Notes: generated by a model not told the origin, from the letters alone. Numbered from the stretch's first letter, positions 15,362 to 24,682 are shown. The stretch: 64,000 nt of DNA from JAIBJN01 sp963775395 (GCA_963775395.1 CAVZIX010000005.1:1-64000); one strand, 5' to 3'. Translations and numbers: made by a program.

Positions 15362-16528
15362 GTGGGCGGGATGGATCTTCTCCGCCGGTCGGCAGCGCTA
15401 CCGGCCCTGGTCGTCGGCGACACGGCCAAGAGGGCACGGCGCGCCGTTCCGGACCAGACGGGAGTCCCCGACGGCGCCCTCGAGGCCGCCATCCGCTGGC
15501 TGTGCCTCACCCACGACGTGACCGGGCGCCGCGGGTCGGCGCTCGCGTACCACATGCTGCACGGCTGGCGCCCGGCCTTCCCGGAGACCACCGGCTACAT
15601 CATCGGGACGCTGCTCGAGCACGCCGCCCGCACCGGCGACGAATCGCTGGTCACGCGCGCGAGAGAGATGGGCGACTGGGAGATCGACGTGCAGAATCCA
15701 GACGGAGGGGTGATGACCGACGCCGTCAAGTCACCGCCCGGACGATCCGTTGCCTTCAACACGGGCATGGTCATCTTCGGCTGGCTCGACCTCCATGAGA
15801 CGCTCGGGGACGAGCGCTACCTGCAGGCCGCGGTCAGGGCCGGCGAGTGGCTCGAGCGCGCCCAGGAGGGCGACGGGACGTGGCAGGGCGACAACGACTA
15901 CGGCGGCATCCCGCACACGTACTGCTCGCGGGTGGACTGGGCTCTTCTCCGCCTTGCCGCCGCTTCCGGCGAGGAGCGCTTTCGCGACGTCGCCGTGCGC
16001 CACCTGGACTGGGTCCTCTCCGTCCAGCAGGAGAACGGCTGGTTCGACTGGTGCGTCTTCCGCACGGGCACGTTCCCGAGCACGCACGCGCTCGCGTACA
16101 CGATGCGCGGGCTCCTCGAGAGCTCGGCGCTGAACGGCGACCCGCGCTACCTGGAGGCCGCGCGGAAGACGGCACGCGTCCTCATGGGGATCTTCCACAC
16201 CCGCGGCTGGTTGCCGGCGACGTACGACCGGGAATGGACCGCGAGGTCGCGCTCGATCTGCATCACCGGCCTCGCGCAGGTCGGCGGGGTCTGGCTCCGC
16301 CTCTACCAGGAGACGGGCGACGTCGACTTCAGGCGGACCGGAATCGCGGCGGTCGAGCAGGCTGCGGCGCTCCAGACGCGCAGCCGCTGGAGCGCGATCG
16401 ACGGGGCCGTCGCGGGCTCGTTCCCCATCTACGGGCGCTACGCGCCGCTCCAGTACCCGAACTGGGCAGCGAAGTTCCTGGCCGACTCGCTCGCCCTGCG
16501 AGAACGGATCCTCGGCAATGGCCGCTGA
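15362..16528 (+). CDS. Alpha/alpha-toroid protein of the polysaccharide locus
   Basis: About 388 residues with repeated paired helices and conserved aromatic/Gly turns (GWRPAFPETTGYIIGTLLEHA, QNPDGGVMTD, GTWQGDNDYGGIPHTYCSRVDWALLRLA, QQENGWFDW). This looks like a six-hairpin (alpha/alpha) toroid related to the terpene cyclase-like and glycoside hydrolase/epimerase folds. It is common beside exopolysaccharide genes but its activity is not established; a hydrolase, lyase or epimerase acting on the glycan is possible. No signal peptide is obvious. GTG 15362 or ATG 15371 could be the start. Its 3' end overlaps the next glycosyltransferase by 11 bases. Confidence 0.7.
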   Translation: MGGMDLLRRSAALPALVVGDTAKRARRAVPDQTGVPDGALEAAIRWLCLTHDVTGRRGSALAYHMLHGWRPAFPETTGYIIGTLLEHAARTGDESLVTRAREMGDWEIDVQNPDGGVMTDAVKSPPGRSVAFNTGMVIFGWLDLHETLGDERYLQAAVRAGEWLERAQEGDGTWQGDNDYGGIPHTYCSRVDWALLRLAAASGEERFRDVAVRHLDWVLSVQQENGWFDWCVFRTGTFPSTHALAYTMRGLLESSALNGDPRYLEAARKTARVLMGIFHTRGWLPATYDREWTARSRSICITGLAQVGGVWLRLYQETGDVDFRRTGIAAVEQAAALQTRSRWSAIDGAVAGSFPIYGRYAPLQYPNWAAKFLADSLALRERILGNGR

Positions 16529-17420
16529 GCCCGCGTACAGCGTCGTCATTCCGGCGTACAACGCCGAGCGGACGATCGCGCGCGTCGTCGAGGCTCTGCG
16601 CGCCCAGACGCACGCGCCGGCGGAGATCGTCGTCGTCGACGACGCGTCGAAGGACGGGACGGCGGAGGCCGCTGCCTCCGCGGGAGCGACCGTGGTCGCC
16701 AACGAGACGTCGCGCTCCGCCGGAGGCGCGCGGAACGCCGGCTGGGCCACGGCGACGAGCCCCGTCGTCGTCTTCCTGGACGCCGACGCGATCCCGGCCG
16801 AGGGCTGGGGCGCCGGGCTCGCCCGTGCCCTGCAGGAGTTCCCGAACGCGCTCGTCGGCTGCGCGCGCACGTTCGACAGCCGCACGGCCTGGGGCTGGGT
16901 CGCGCACCTTCAGGGCGAGACGCCGTACCTGCCGCTCGGAGAACCGCGGACGGTGCCGTTCCTCTCCTCCTACTGCGTCGCGGTCCCCCGGGACGCACCC
17001 TTCCGCTGGGACGAGAGCTACGGCGGCGAGGACGGCGTCTTCAGCGCGAACGCCCAGGCCGCCGGCTACCGGCTCGTGTTCGACCCGCGGTTCCACGCGC
17101 ACCACGACCACAGCCGCGAGACCTGGGGCGATCTGCGCCGCCAGCAGCAGCGCATGGCCTACGGGATCGCGCGCACGCGACGCGTCGTCGACGAGGGCAC
17201 CGTCCGGCGAATCGCGGCCAAGGTGCCTCTCCACCACTTCGCGCTCCTGCGCCTCCCGGTCATCTACCGCCGGCTCGGGACGGAGCCGGAGCTGAGGCAC
17301 CGCTTCGTGCGCTATCTGCCGCGCCTCGTCGTCGCCGAGTGGACGCTCGGCGCGAGCGCAACCCGGTACGCGCTCTTCCCGCCGCCGACGCAGGGCCAGT
17401 CCGGGCACGGGTTCCGATGA
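16518..17420 (+). CDS. Glycosyltransferase family 2
   Basis: A 300-residue GT-A fold transferase. The N-terminus is the classical YSVVIPAYNAERTI, the nucleotide-sugar site is VDDAS, and the DxD motif is LDADA (VVVFLDADAIP). A basic C-terminal region follows GGEDGVFSANAQAAGYRLVFDP, which supplies the catalytic acidic residue (the E-D pair). It would add one sugar to the lipid-linked repeat unit; donor and linkage cannot be read. Overlaps with both neighbours suggest one transcript. Confidence 0.88.
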   Translation: MAAEPAYSVVIPAYNAERTIARVVEALRAQTHAPAEIVVVDDASKDGTAEAAASAGATVVANETSRSAGGARNAGWATATSPVVVFLDADAIPAEGWGAGLARALQEFPNALVGCARTFDSRTAWGWVAHLQGETPYLPLGEPRTVPFLSSYCVAVPRDAPFRWDESYGGEDGVFSANAQAAGYRLVFDPRFHAHHDHSRETWGDLRRQQQRMAYGIARTRRVVDEGTVRRIAAKVPLHHFALLRLPVIYRRLGTEPELRHRFVRYLPRLVVAEWTLGASATRYALFPPPTQGQSGHGFR

Positions 17421-18316
17421 TCGGCGACCTCACCGTCAGCCCGCTGGGGCTCGGGACGATGTCCCTTACGGGACGCGGCACGTGGGGCGAGCCGGCCGAC
17501 TCGGCGGCCGCCCGGTCGCTCCTGCGGCGCGCGGCGGACCTCGGAGTCCAGCTCTTCGACACCGCGGACTCGTACGGGCCCGAGGTCGCGGAGACGCTCG
17601 TCCGCGAGGCGCTCCACCCTTACGAGGGGCTCCTGATCGCGACGAAGGGCGGCTTTCGCCGCCACGGCCCCCACGCGTGGGAGGCCGACTGCCGGCCCGA
17701 GTCGCTGCGCGCCGCCTGCGAGGCGAGCCTCGTCCGGCTGGGCATCGAGCGCATCGACCTCTACCAGCTCCACCTCGTCGACGCACGCGTGCCGGTCGAG
17801 GAGTCGCTAGGAGCCCTCGCCCGGCTTCGGGAAGAGGGCAAGATCCGCCACATCGGAATCTGCAACGTCGACCTGGCGCAGCTCGGGCGCGCCCGCAGCG
17901 TCGCCCCGATCGTGTCCGTACAGAACCGCTTCAGCCTGGCCGAGCGGGCCTCCGGCGACGTGCTCGCCTGCTGCCTCGAAGCCGGCCTCGCGTTCATCGC
18001 GTGGGCGCCGCTCGCCAAGGGCTTCCTCGCAGGCGCCTCGGGCGCGCTCACCTCGGCGGCGCGGGCGCATGGCGCGACCCCCGGCCAGGTCGCGCTCGCC
18101 TGGGCCCTTCGCCAGGGCGCGCTCGCCATTCCCGGCACGGGCTCGGCCCGGCACCTCGAGGAGAACGTCGGCGCGCTCGACGTCGAGCTGACCGACGAAG
18201 AGGCCGGGGCGCTCGAGCGCGACTTCCTGCTCGGGTACCGCGCCAAGCGGATAGCGCACAAGGCGCGGGTGCGCGCGGGACGGATCAAGGCCGGCGTAAG
18301 GCGGGTGAGCCGGTGA
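17417..18316 (+). CDS. Aldo/keto reductase
   Basis: A 299-residue (beta/alpha)8 NADPH-dependent reductase. The catalytic tetrad is seen: Asp in FDTADSYG with Tyr four residues on, Lys in ATKGGF, and His in YQLHLVD. The cofactor-binding end is IPGTGSARHLEENVGALDVELT. In a polysaccharide locus it may reduce a keto-sugar, but it could be a general detoxification enzyme. ATG 17417 overlaps the previous stop (ATGA) and its own TGA overlaps the next GTG. Confidence 0.88.
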   Translation: MIGDLTVSPLGLGTMSLTGRGTWGEPADSAAARSLLRRAADLGVQLFDTADSYGPEVAETLVREALHPYEGLLIATKGGFRRHGPHAWEADCRPESLRAACEASLVRLGIERIDLYQLHLVDARVPVEESLGALARLREEGKIRHIGICNVDLAQLGRARSVAPIVSVQNRFSLAERASGDVLACCLEAGLAFIAWAPLAKGFLAGASGALTSAARAHGATPGQVALAWALRQGALAIPGTGSARHLEENVGALDVELTDEEAGALERDFLLGYRAKRIAHKARVRAGRIKAGVRRVSR

Positions 18317-19479
18317 GCGGCACGCGCATCACGGTCGCCCGCACGATGGAGGCCGTCGAGGAGCTCAGGGACACGTGGGGGCCGCTGGCCCCCGAGAGGC
18401 TCACGGCGGACATCGACTACCACCTCACCGTGCTCCGATACGCCCGCGGGGTGATCAGGCCGCACGTGGCCTTGCTCGAGCGAAACGGCCACCCGGCCGC
18501 GCTGGCGGTCGGACGGGTCGAGGAGGTCGACCTCACCGCGCGCATCGGCTACAAGACCGTCTTCCGGCCGCGCGTCCGCGCGCTCACGATCGCCCAGGGC
18601 GGCCTGCTCGGGGTCGACGAGGAGACGGCGGAGCCGCTCTTTGCCGCGCTCTCGGGAGCGCTGGCCCAGGACCGCCTCCATGTGCTGCGGCTCCGGTTGC
18701 TCGGTGTTGGAGACCCTGTCCACGAGCTGGCCCGGACGCGACCGGGCATCCTCGTCCGCCAGCACCTCGGCGCGCCGGTCGAGCGCTGGCGCGCACGGAT
18801 CCCGGGCACCTTCGACGAGTACCTGAGCGCCCGCTCCTCGAAGACGCGCTCGAACGTCAAGCGCTATGCGCGGCGCCTCGAGGAGCGGTACGGCGAGGGC
18901 GTCTCCTTCCGCGTGTTCCGGACGCCGGGCGAGCTCGAGGAGCTCATGCGGGACACGGAGACCGTGCACGTCAAGACGTACCAGCACGGCATGGGCGCAG
19001 GCCTCAAGGGTACCGAGCTCGAGAAGCGCCTCCGCGAGCTGGCAGCCGAGCGGGGCTGGTTCCGCGGTTTCGTCCTCTACCTCGACGGCACGCCGAGCGC
19101 GTTCTGGCACGGGACTGCCCATCGGGGGGTTTTCTACACGGGCCCGACGGGCTACGATCCGGCGCATCGCGATCTGCGTCTCGGCACGTACGTGCTCGGG
19201 AGGATGGTCGAAAAGCTCTGTGGCGAGGTTGACTGGATGGACTTCGGCTCGGGCGACGCCGAGTACAAGCGGCACTTCTCGGACGAGAGCCGGCTCGAGG
19301 AAGACATGGCGGTCTTCGCCCCTCGGCCGCGTCCCATTGCCATCAACCTGGCGCAGACGACGGTGAGAGGCGTCTCGCGCGCGACGCGCTCCGTCCTTGC
19401 GCGGAGCGGCCGCCTGCGTGCCGCCCGGCGCGCCTGGCGCGGGCGGCTCACAGGCAAGGCGCAGGGGGTGCTGCCGTGA
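18313..19479 (+). CDS. BioF2/FemAB-like GNAT acyltransferase, first of a tandem pair
   Basis: A 388-residue protein with a duplicated GNAT-like (FemAB/BioF2, PF13480-type) layout. Key blocks: RSSKTRSNVKRYARRLEERYG, the helical stretch VHVKTYQHGMG, RGWFRGFVLYLDGTPSAFWHG and DFGSGDAEYKRHF near the end, typical of the BioF2 acetyltransferase domain. Such proteins in polysaccharide loci are thought to acylate or aminoacylate sugars, but substrates are not established. A related gene follows at once with a 4-base overlap and shares the same blocks, indicating tandem duplication with divergence. Confidence 0.8.
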   Translation: MSGTRITVARTMEAVEELRDTWGPLAPERLTADIDYHLTVLRYARGVIRPHVALLERNGHPAALAVGRVEEVDLTARIGYKTVFRPRVRALTIAQGGLLGVDEETAEPLFAALSGALAQDRLHVLRLRLLGVGDPVHELARTRPGILVRQHLGAPVERWRARIPGTFDEYLSARSSKTRSNVKRYARRLEERYGEGVSFRVFRTPGELEELMRDTETVHVKTYQHGMGAGLKGTELEKRLRELAAERGWFRGFVLYLDGTPSAFWHGTAHRGVFYTGPTGYDPAHRDLRLGTYVLGRMVEKLCGEVDWMDFGSGDAEYKRHFSDESRLEEDMAVFAPRPRPIAINLAQTTVRGVSRATRSVLARSGRLRAARRAWRGRLTGKAQGVLP

Positions 19480-20858
19480 CCACCGTCCGCGTCGCGCGCT
19501 CGTTCGAGGAGGCCGAAGAGCTCCGCCCCGCCTGGGAGCGTCTCCAGAACAACCATGTGACGAGCGACATCGACTTCGTGCTGACCTACTGCCGGCACAC
19601 GCAGGGGATCATCCGACCGCACATCGTCCTCCTCGAGGAGAACGGCGAGCCGGTGGCGCTGGCCGCCGGACGGCTCGAGGACATCAACCTCCCGGCAAGG
19701 CTCGGCTACAAGGTCGTTCTCGACTCGCGGGTCCGCGCGCTCACGGTCGTGTACGGCGGCCTCCTCGGAGACACCGCCTCGCTACCCGCGCTGCTCGCCG
19801 CGGTCGGTGAATCAGTCAAGGACGAACGCCTCGATCTCGTGCGGTTCCGGATGCTCGAGCTCGACTCGTCCCAGCACGCCACGCTCGCACATGGATCGCC
19901 CGTGCTGAGGAAGCAGCGCTTCGCCCCGAAGCTGCGCCACTGGCGCTCTGCGCTTCCCGGCACCCTGGACGACTTCCTGGCGCAGCGGTCGCGGCGACGA
20001 CGTGAGTCGGTCCGCCGCTATTCCCGCCGCCTCGAGAAGACCTACGGCGACGACGTCCGCGTCGAGGTCGTCAGGGATTGCGCCGGCCTCGAGAAGCTCT
20101 TCGCCGAGAGCAAGCTCGTCCACCAGGAGACCTACCAGCACATCCTGGGCGTCGGCTTCTCCGACGAGAACGTTCAACGCCGCCTCGCCGAGCTGGCTGC
20201 GGACCGCGGCTGGTTCCGCGGCTACATGCTCTACCTCCGCGACAAGCCCGCGGCCTTCTGGCACGGCAACGCCTACCGCGGCTCCTTCGGGGTCAGCGCC
20301 ACGGGCTTCGACCCTGCGTATGCCGAGGACAGGCCGGGGACGTACCTGCTCATGCGCGCCGTCGAGGACCTCTCCGGCGACGGGAGCGCGCAAGTGCTCG
20401 ACTTCGGCTTCGGCGACGCCGACTACAAGCGGCACTTCGGCGACGACTTCGTCGAGGAGCAGGACATCGGCGTGTTCGAGCGGCGGACGAAGACGATCGC
20501 GCTCAACGCGGTGCACAGCACGCTGGGCGGAGCCACGGCCGCAGGCCGGACGGTCGCGGGCAGCACGGGCGCGCTGAAGAACATCCGCCGGCGCCGGCGC
20601 CTCGGCCAGCACTCGGTCCTCCTGCGAACGTTCGTGGTCACGTTGCTCCTCACGCTCGCCGCCGCGGCCGCGGCCGGGCTCGCGGCGGGGCCGAGGGTCG
20701 CGATGGGGCCGGACAAGACGATCTCCAGCGAGCTCTTCGTCGACGGTGTCCGCCGTCCGGAGAATCCGAAGCCGAAGCGAGGCCCGGAGTTTGCCGTGCG
20801 CGATCCGGAGGGCCGGGGGGCGGGAACGGCTGAGCCGCTCCTGCGCGCCGCGGCCTGA
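19476..20858 (+). CDS. BioF2/FemAB-like GNAT acyltransferase, second copy with membrane tail
   Basis: A 460-residue paralogue of the upstream gene: DIDFVLTYCRHTQGIIRPHIVLLEENG, RSRRRRESVRRYSRRLEKTYGD, HQETYQHILGVGF, RGWFRGYMLYLRDKPAAFWHG and DFGFGDADYKRHFGDD align with the same blocks of its neighbour. It adds about 80 residues: a hydrophobic segment (LLRTFVVTLLLTLAAAAAAGLAAG) and a short Pro/Lys-rich tail, so this copy may be tethered to the membrane with the tail outside. GTG 19476 is inside the previous stop. The extension is unusual and could also be an ancient fusion with a small membrane peptide. Confidence 0.78.
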   Translation: MTTVRVARSFEEAEELRPAWERLQNNHVTSDIDFVLTYCRHTQGIIRPHIVLLEENGEPVALAAGRLEDINLPARLGYKVVLDSRVRALTVVYGGLLGDTASLPALLAAVGESVKDERLDLVRFRMLELDSSQHATLAHGSPVLRKQRFAPKLRHWRSALPGTLDDFLAQRSRRRRESVRRYSRRLEKTYGDDVRVEVVRDCAGLEKLFAESKLVHQETYQHILGVGFSDENVQRRLAELAADRGWFRGYMLYLRDKPAAFWHGNAYRGSFGVSATGFDPAYAEDRPGTYLLMRAVEDLSGDGSAQVLDFGFGDADYKRHFGDDFVEEQDIGVFERRTKTIALNAVHSTLGGATAAGRTVAGSTGALKNIRRRRRLGQHSVLLRTFVVTLLLTLAAAAAAGLAAGPRVAMGPDKTISSELFVDGVRRPENPKPKRGPEFAVRDPEGRGAGTAEPLLRAAA

Positions 20859-20860
20859 CG

Positions 20861-21385
20861 GTGCCTCGACCGCTCAGGCTCGCCCTGGTCGTCCTGGCCG
20901 CGCTCGTTCTCCTGGCGCTGGCGGCGCTCGGAGCGAGCGCGGCGCTCGACCGGCCGGCACGGATCATGATGGTGAGCTCGACCGTCGAGGCCTCCAAGCC
21001 CGAGGTCTGGGCCGTGCTCACGAACTTCGACGACTACGACCAGTGGAACCCGGTGTTCACGTCCGCAGCCGGGGAGCCCGTGGTCGGCGGCTCGCTCGAT
21101 CTCGAGCTGACGCTTCCCGGCCACGAGCCCGAGGAGCTCGACGCCGAGGTCCTGATCGTTCGCGGTGACCGCAAGCTCCGCTGGCAGGACCGGCTCGTGC
21201 TTCCCGGCGTGCGCGACTGGGAGTACGAGTTCGTCATCCAGCCGGTCGAGCCCGGGAAGGTCGTGGTCGTCCAGGTGCTGCACGCGGAAGGGCTCCTGGC
21301 GCCGTTCGTCGACGAGCAGGCGGCGCGCGAGGCCCTCGCACTCATCGGCGAGGCACTCGCCGAGCGGCTCGCGGCGACCGGCTAG
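20861..21385 (+). CDS. SRPBCC (START-like) domain protein with N-terminal membrane anchor
   Basis: A 174-residue protein with one hydrophobic segment (about residues 7-29) and then a SRPBCC/polyketide-cyclase-like lipid-binding fold: VEASKPEVWAVLTNFDDYDQWNPVFTSAAGEP and LRWQDRLVLPGVRDWEYEF. The fold binds hydrophobic ligands; its task here is unknown. GTG 20861 follows the previous stop by two bases. Its stop overlaps that of the convergent sulfotransferase gene. Confidence 0.8.
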   Translation: MPRPLRLALVVLAALVLLALAALGASAALDRPARIMMVSSTVEASKPEVWAVLTNFDDYDQWNPVFTSAAGEPVVGGSLDLELTLPGHEPEELDAEVLIVRGDRKLRWQDRLVLPGVRDWEYEFVIQPVEPGKVVVVQVLHAEGLLAPFVDEQAAREALALIGEALAERLAATG

Positions 21386-22176
21386 AGGTAGCCGAAGCGC
21401 CTGAGGGCCGGCTCGGCGGTCGTGTTCAGCTCCTCGATCACGCGCTTGCGCCGCAGCTCCCAGCGCCCGAGCGTGTCGGGCGGCCGGACCTCGGCCGCCG
21501 CCGCCTCGGCGTCGCCCTCGAGACCGAAGAAGTCGTAGATCTGCGCGACGGCCGACGCCGGCTCCGCACAGAGGTCCTCGAAGCGAACGCGAAGGTAGCG
21601 CGACCCGAGCTCGCGCTCGCCGTAGTCGGCGGCGGCGAGGTTCACACGCGTCCAGACCGCGATCGACCGCGTGGGTGTCTTCGCCTTGCGCAGGTCGTCG
21701 CCGAGCACGGCGTCGCCGTGCTTCGCGAGCTGCTGCTGGTTCTCCGAGAACGCCATGTCCCGCCCGTCCCGCAGGAAGTGCAGGAAGCGGATGGACGGCA
21801 TGGTCTCGTTCCAGAAGCGCAGGAGGTAGATGCTGCGGGGCTCCTTCCAGCCCCAGGCGGCGGCCTCGGCGGGGATGTCCCCGGCATGATCCGCGAGCAC
21901 CGAGCGCAGATCGGCCTCCATCTCGCCGCGCATGTCTTCGGGAAGCTCCCCGGCGGCCAGGTAGCGGTTGATCCAGCGATCCGAGTAGAAGCCGAACTCG
22001 ACGGCGTCCTCGTACGGGTTCAGCTTGTCGCCGGTGTAGAGGCCGGCCCGGCGCAGGATCTTTGCGACCACGCGGGTGCCCGAGCCGCCTGTCGCCCCGA
22101 CCAGGTTGGGGCCGGGCACGACCAGCTCGGAGGGAATCACCGAGGGCTTCGTGTCGTCCATGGATTCGCTCTCCAT
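21382..22176 (-). CDS. Sulfotransferase family protein
   Basis: A 264-residue PAPS-dependent sulfotransferase-like protein. The 5'-phosphosulfate loop is VGATGGSGTRVVAKIL, and the 3'-phosphate region is FLHFLRDGRDMAFSENQQ, with RYLRVRFEDLCAEP typical of the family. A Trp-Gly-Trp-Lys-Glu-Pro block between them resembles carbohydrate sulfotransferases. Placed beside the flippase gene, it probably sulfates a sugar of the polymer or its lipid-linked unit. No PAPS-making genes lie in the window. Confidence 0.82.
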   Translation of the reverse strand: MESESMDDTKPSVIPSELVVPGPNLVGATGGSGTRVVAKILRRAGLYTGDKLNPYEDAVEFGFYSDRWINRYLAAGELPEDMRGEMEADLRSVLADHAGDIPAEAAAWGWKEPRSIYLLRFWNETMPSIRFLHFLRDGRDMAFSENQQQLAKHGDAVLGDDLRKAKTPTRSIAVWTRVNLAAADYGERELGSRYLRVRFEDLCAEPASAVAQIYDFFGLEGDAEAAAAEVRPPDTLGRWELRRKRVIEELNTTAEPALRRFGYL

Positions 22177-22203
22177 TCTGTCGTGATTCAGGGGCGGACG
22201 CGG

Positions 22204-23700
22204 CTAGGCCGGCGCCGTGTCGGTCTCCCGTCGCATCATCTTCCGAACGACCGGCAGCGCCAGTCCCCGTGCGCGGGGCTCGAGGGCGAAGAGGGTTCCC
22301 CCGGCAGCGAGCGTGGAGCACGTGCCCGCGACGATGAGCCCGACGAACGCTGGCACGCCGTCGAGGAGTCCGGTCGTCTCGAGCACGAGCACGGGGGCGA
22401 TGCCGGCCGCCGCGGCTGCCAGGGGCGTCCAGACCCAGCGGACGAATCGCCGTGGGCGCAGGCCCGTGATCCAGCAGACGACGGCGATGTTCACCGGGAT
22501 CACGATCGCGAGGAAGTACGCCGCACGCGAGACGGCCATCCCGAACGCCTGGTCGGCGCTCGAGGAGTCCGTGAGCAGCCAGCCGACCAGCAGGACGATG
22601 CCGGCACTGAAGGCGGCGAGGATCCAGAGCATCACCGCGCGGAGGTGCGGTCGCGCCACCGCGAAGAGCAGCGGCCCGGTGAAGAAGACGATGGCCTTGC
22701 CGATGCCGACGAGCGCGAGCAGCTTGAGCACGTCGGCCGCAGGCTCCCACTCGGAGCCCATGACGGCCATGAGGAAGTCGCTGCACGCGGCCATGACGGC
22801 CATCGCGGGCACGGTCAGGATCAACGTCGTCCTGACGCACGAGGCGACAGCCTCCCGCAGCGCCGGCCGGTCGTTCTGGAGGCGCGAGAAGAACGGGAGC
22901 GACACGTAGGCGATCGGCCGCATCGTGACCTCGAGGAGGTTGTCCATGAAGCGGTCGGCGAGCCGGTAGAGGCCGACGGCGACCGGCCCGAAGAAGAGCC
23001 CCATGAGAAGCGCGTCGGCCCGCCGGTTGAGGAAGCCGCCCAGATTGGCGAGGAAGACGCCACTCGAGAAGCCGACGAGGGAGCGAGCGTGCGGGCGCGA
23101 GAAGTTGAAGCCGGGCCGCCACGAGCTCATCGACCAGAGCAGGACGAGCTGCGTTCCCGCAAACCCGAGCTGCTGAGCCACCAGCGCCCAGACCCCGGCG
23201 TCCCGAAGCGCAAGCGTGAGCCCCAGCGCCCCGCCCACGACCACGGCGGCCGTCTCCCGGATCGCGAGCGCCTTGAAGCGCATCTCCCGCTGGAAGATGG
23301 CCAGCGGGACGATCGTGAGCCCCTGGATGACGAGGAGGATCGACAGCACCTTGACGACGTCCTCGAGCTCCGGGACGTCGTTGACACGGGCCCACCAGCC
23401 CGCGAGCAGGAAGCTGACGGCGGCCAGCACGAGGCACAGCGCGAGGTTCATCCAGAACGCCGAGGAGAGGTGCTGCCTCTGGAGGTCCTCGCGCTGGACG
23501 ATGGCGGTCTGGATCCCGCCCTCGTTGAGGAGCTGCACGAGCGCGATGTAGATGAGCGCGAGCGCGACGATCCCGAAGTCGCGCGGGCCAAGGATCGCGG
23601 CGAGGAGGAACGTGAAGACGAGGCCGAACGCGCGGTCGCCCCACGTCTGGAGGAACGTCCACTTGAGCGAGCTGTGGAAAGAGCTCCGTTGCTCGTTCAT
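22204..23700 (-). CDS. Wzx-type polysaccharide flippase
   Basis: A 498-residue membrane protein of the MOP/oligosaccharide flippase family with about 12-14 hydrophobic spans. The N-terminus (KWTFLQTWGDRAFGLVFTFLLAAILGPRDFGIVALA) is the usual first-helix region, and the VFLANLGGFLNRRADALLMGLFFGPVAVGLYRLADR block is the family hallmark. It would flip the undecaprenyl-linked repeat unit across the membrane for polymerisation. The upstream glycosyltransferase gene ends 10 bases before it on the same strand. Confidence 0.9.
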   Translation of the reverse strand: MNEQRSSFHSSLKWTFLQTWGDRAFGLVFTFLLAAILGPRDFGIVALALIYIALVQLLNEGGIQTAIVQREDLQRQHLSSAFWMNLALCLVLAAVSFLLAGWWARVNDVPELEDVVKVLSILLVIQGLTIVPLAIFQREMRFKALAIRETAAVVVGGALGLTLALRDAGVWALVAQQLGFAGTQLVLLWSMSSWRPGFNFSRPHARSLVGFSSGVFLANLGGFLNRRADALLMGLFFGPVAVGLYRLADRFMDNLLEVTMRPIAYVSLPFFSRLQNDRPALREAVASCVRTTLILTVPAMAVMAACSDFLMAVMGSEWEPAADVLKLLALVGIGKAIVFFTGPLLFAVARPHLRAVMLWILAAFSAGIVLLVGWLLTDSSSADQAFGMAVSRAAYFLAIVIPVNIAVVCWITGLRPRRFVRWVWTPLAAAAAGIAPVLVLETTGLLDGVPAFVGLIVAGTCSTLAAGGTLFALEPRARGLALPVVRKMMRRETDTAPA

Positions 23701-23710
23701 GCGGTGAGGC

Positions 23711-24682
23711 TCAGGTCGTCACGGGAGGCGCCGGGGCACGCGATCGGTCCTCCGGGGGCTCGGGGTAGCCGGCCAGCCAACGGCGCCGCTGGCGCCACAC
23801 GTCGCGCCACGCTGAGCCAGACCCGCCCCAGCGGCCGCGCCCGAAGCCGAGGAGCGCCCGCAGGCCGGCACCGGCGGCGAGGAGGAAGAGCCCGGTGCGC
23901 AGGCGCAGTCCGCGCCAATGCTTGCGCAGGAGCGTCGCCTTGCCGCTCGAGAGCAGGATGAGCTTGTCGGCGTGTGCCTTCGACGAGACGCCGACCTCGT
24001 GCGTGACGACGGCGTCCGGCGTGACGATCGGGCGGAGCCCCATCGCCCTCGCGCGGAGCGAGAGATCGGCGTCCTCTCCGTACATGAAGAAGCGTAAGTC
24101 GAAGCCGCCGAGCCTCTCCCAATGCGAGCGCGTGACGAAGAGGAGGCAGCCGGTGACGATGTCCACCTCGCGGACGCTGTCGCGCTTCCAGCCCCCCATC
24201 ACCTCGGGGTCGAAGACGCGCGAGCCCCTGAACGCCGTCGTCAGGAGCGTGGCGAAGCAGAAGAGGCTCCAGACCGACGGGGCCGCCCAGCACGACCCCG
24301 GGTCGAGCTCGCCGTCCGGGCGCAGCGTGCGCCCGCCGTAGATCCCGTTCTCAGGACGGCCGCGCGCGAACTCGACGAGGTGCGCAACGGTCCCCTCGTG
24401 CAGGACGGTGTCGGGGTTGAGGAGGAAGACGTAGTCGCCGCCCGCCTCGGCAGCCGCCCGGTTGCAACCCCCGGCGAAGCCGAGGTTCTCGGAGGAGGCA
24501 ATCAGCCGCACCTCGGGGAAGTCGTTCCGCACCATCTCCACGGTCCCGTCTTCGGAGGCGTTGTCGAGGACGATCACCTCGAAGTCGACGCCGCTGTTCG
24601 TCTCGTAGATGGAGGCAAGGCAGTCCCGCGCCGCCTCCCGACACTTGTATGTGACGATGACGATCGAGACGTCGAGACTCAC
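23711..24682 (-). CDS. Glycosyltransferase family 2 (rhamnosyltransferase-like)
   Basis: A 323-residue GT2 with the order typical of WbbL/rhamnosyltransferase-like enzymes: DVSIVIVTYKCREAA at the N-terminus, VLDNASEDGT, NLGFAGGCNRAA, the DxD-type LLNPDTVL, and the downstream catalytic block FFMYGEDADLSLRARAMG. A hydrophobic helix near residues 290-310 may anchor it. It lies between the flippase and a hexapeptide acyltransferase, overlapping the latter's end by 4 bases. Sugar specificity cannot be set. Confidence 0.88.
   Translation of the reverse strand: MSLDVSIVIVTYKCREAARDCLASIYETNSGVDFEVIVLDNASEDGTVEMVRNDFPEVRLIASSENLGFAGGCNRAAAEAGGDYVFLLNPDTVLHEGTVAHLVEFARGRPENGIYGGRTLRPDGELDPGSCWAAPSVWSLFCFATLLTTAFRGSRVFDPEVMGGWKRDSVREVDIVTGCLLFVTRSHWERLGGFDLRFFMYGEDADLSLRARAMGLRPIVTPDAVVTHEVGVSSKAHADKLILLSSGKATLLRKHWRGLRLRTGLFLLAAGAGLRALLGFGRGRWGGSGSAWRDVWRQRRRWLAGYPEPPEDRSRAPAPPVTT

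Noticed and set aside
20423..23662. A 1,079-codon open frame on the minus strand overlapping several genes
   Set aside because: It runs through the antisense strand of the acyltransferase and SRPBCC genes and out of frame through the sulfotransferase and flippase genes; its product is Arg/Pro/Ala/Gly-rich with no domain, a typical high-GC shadow.
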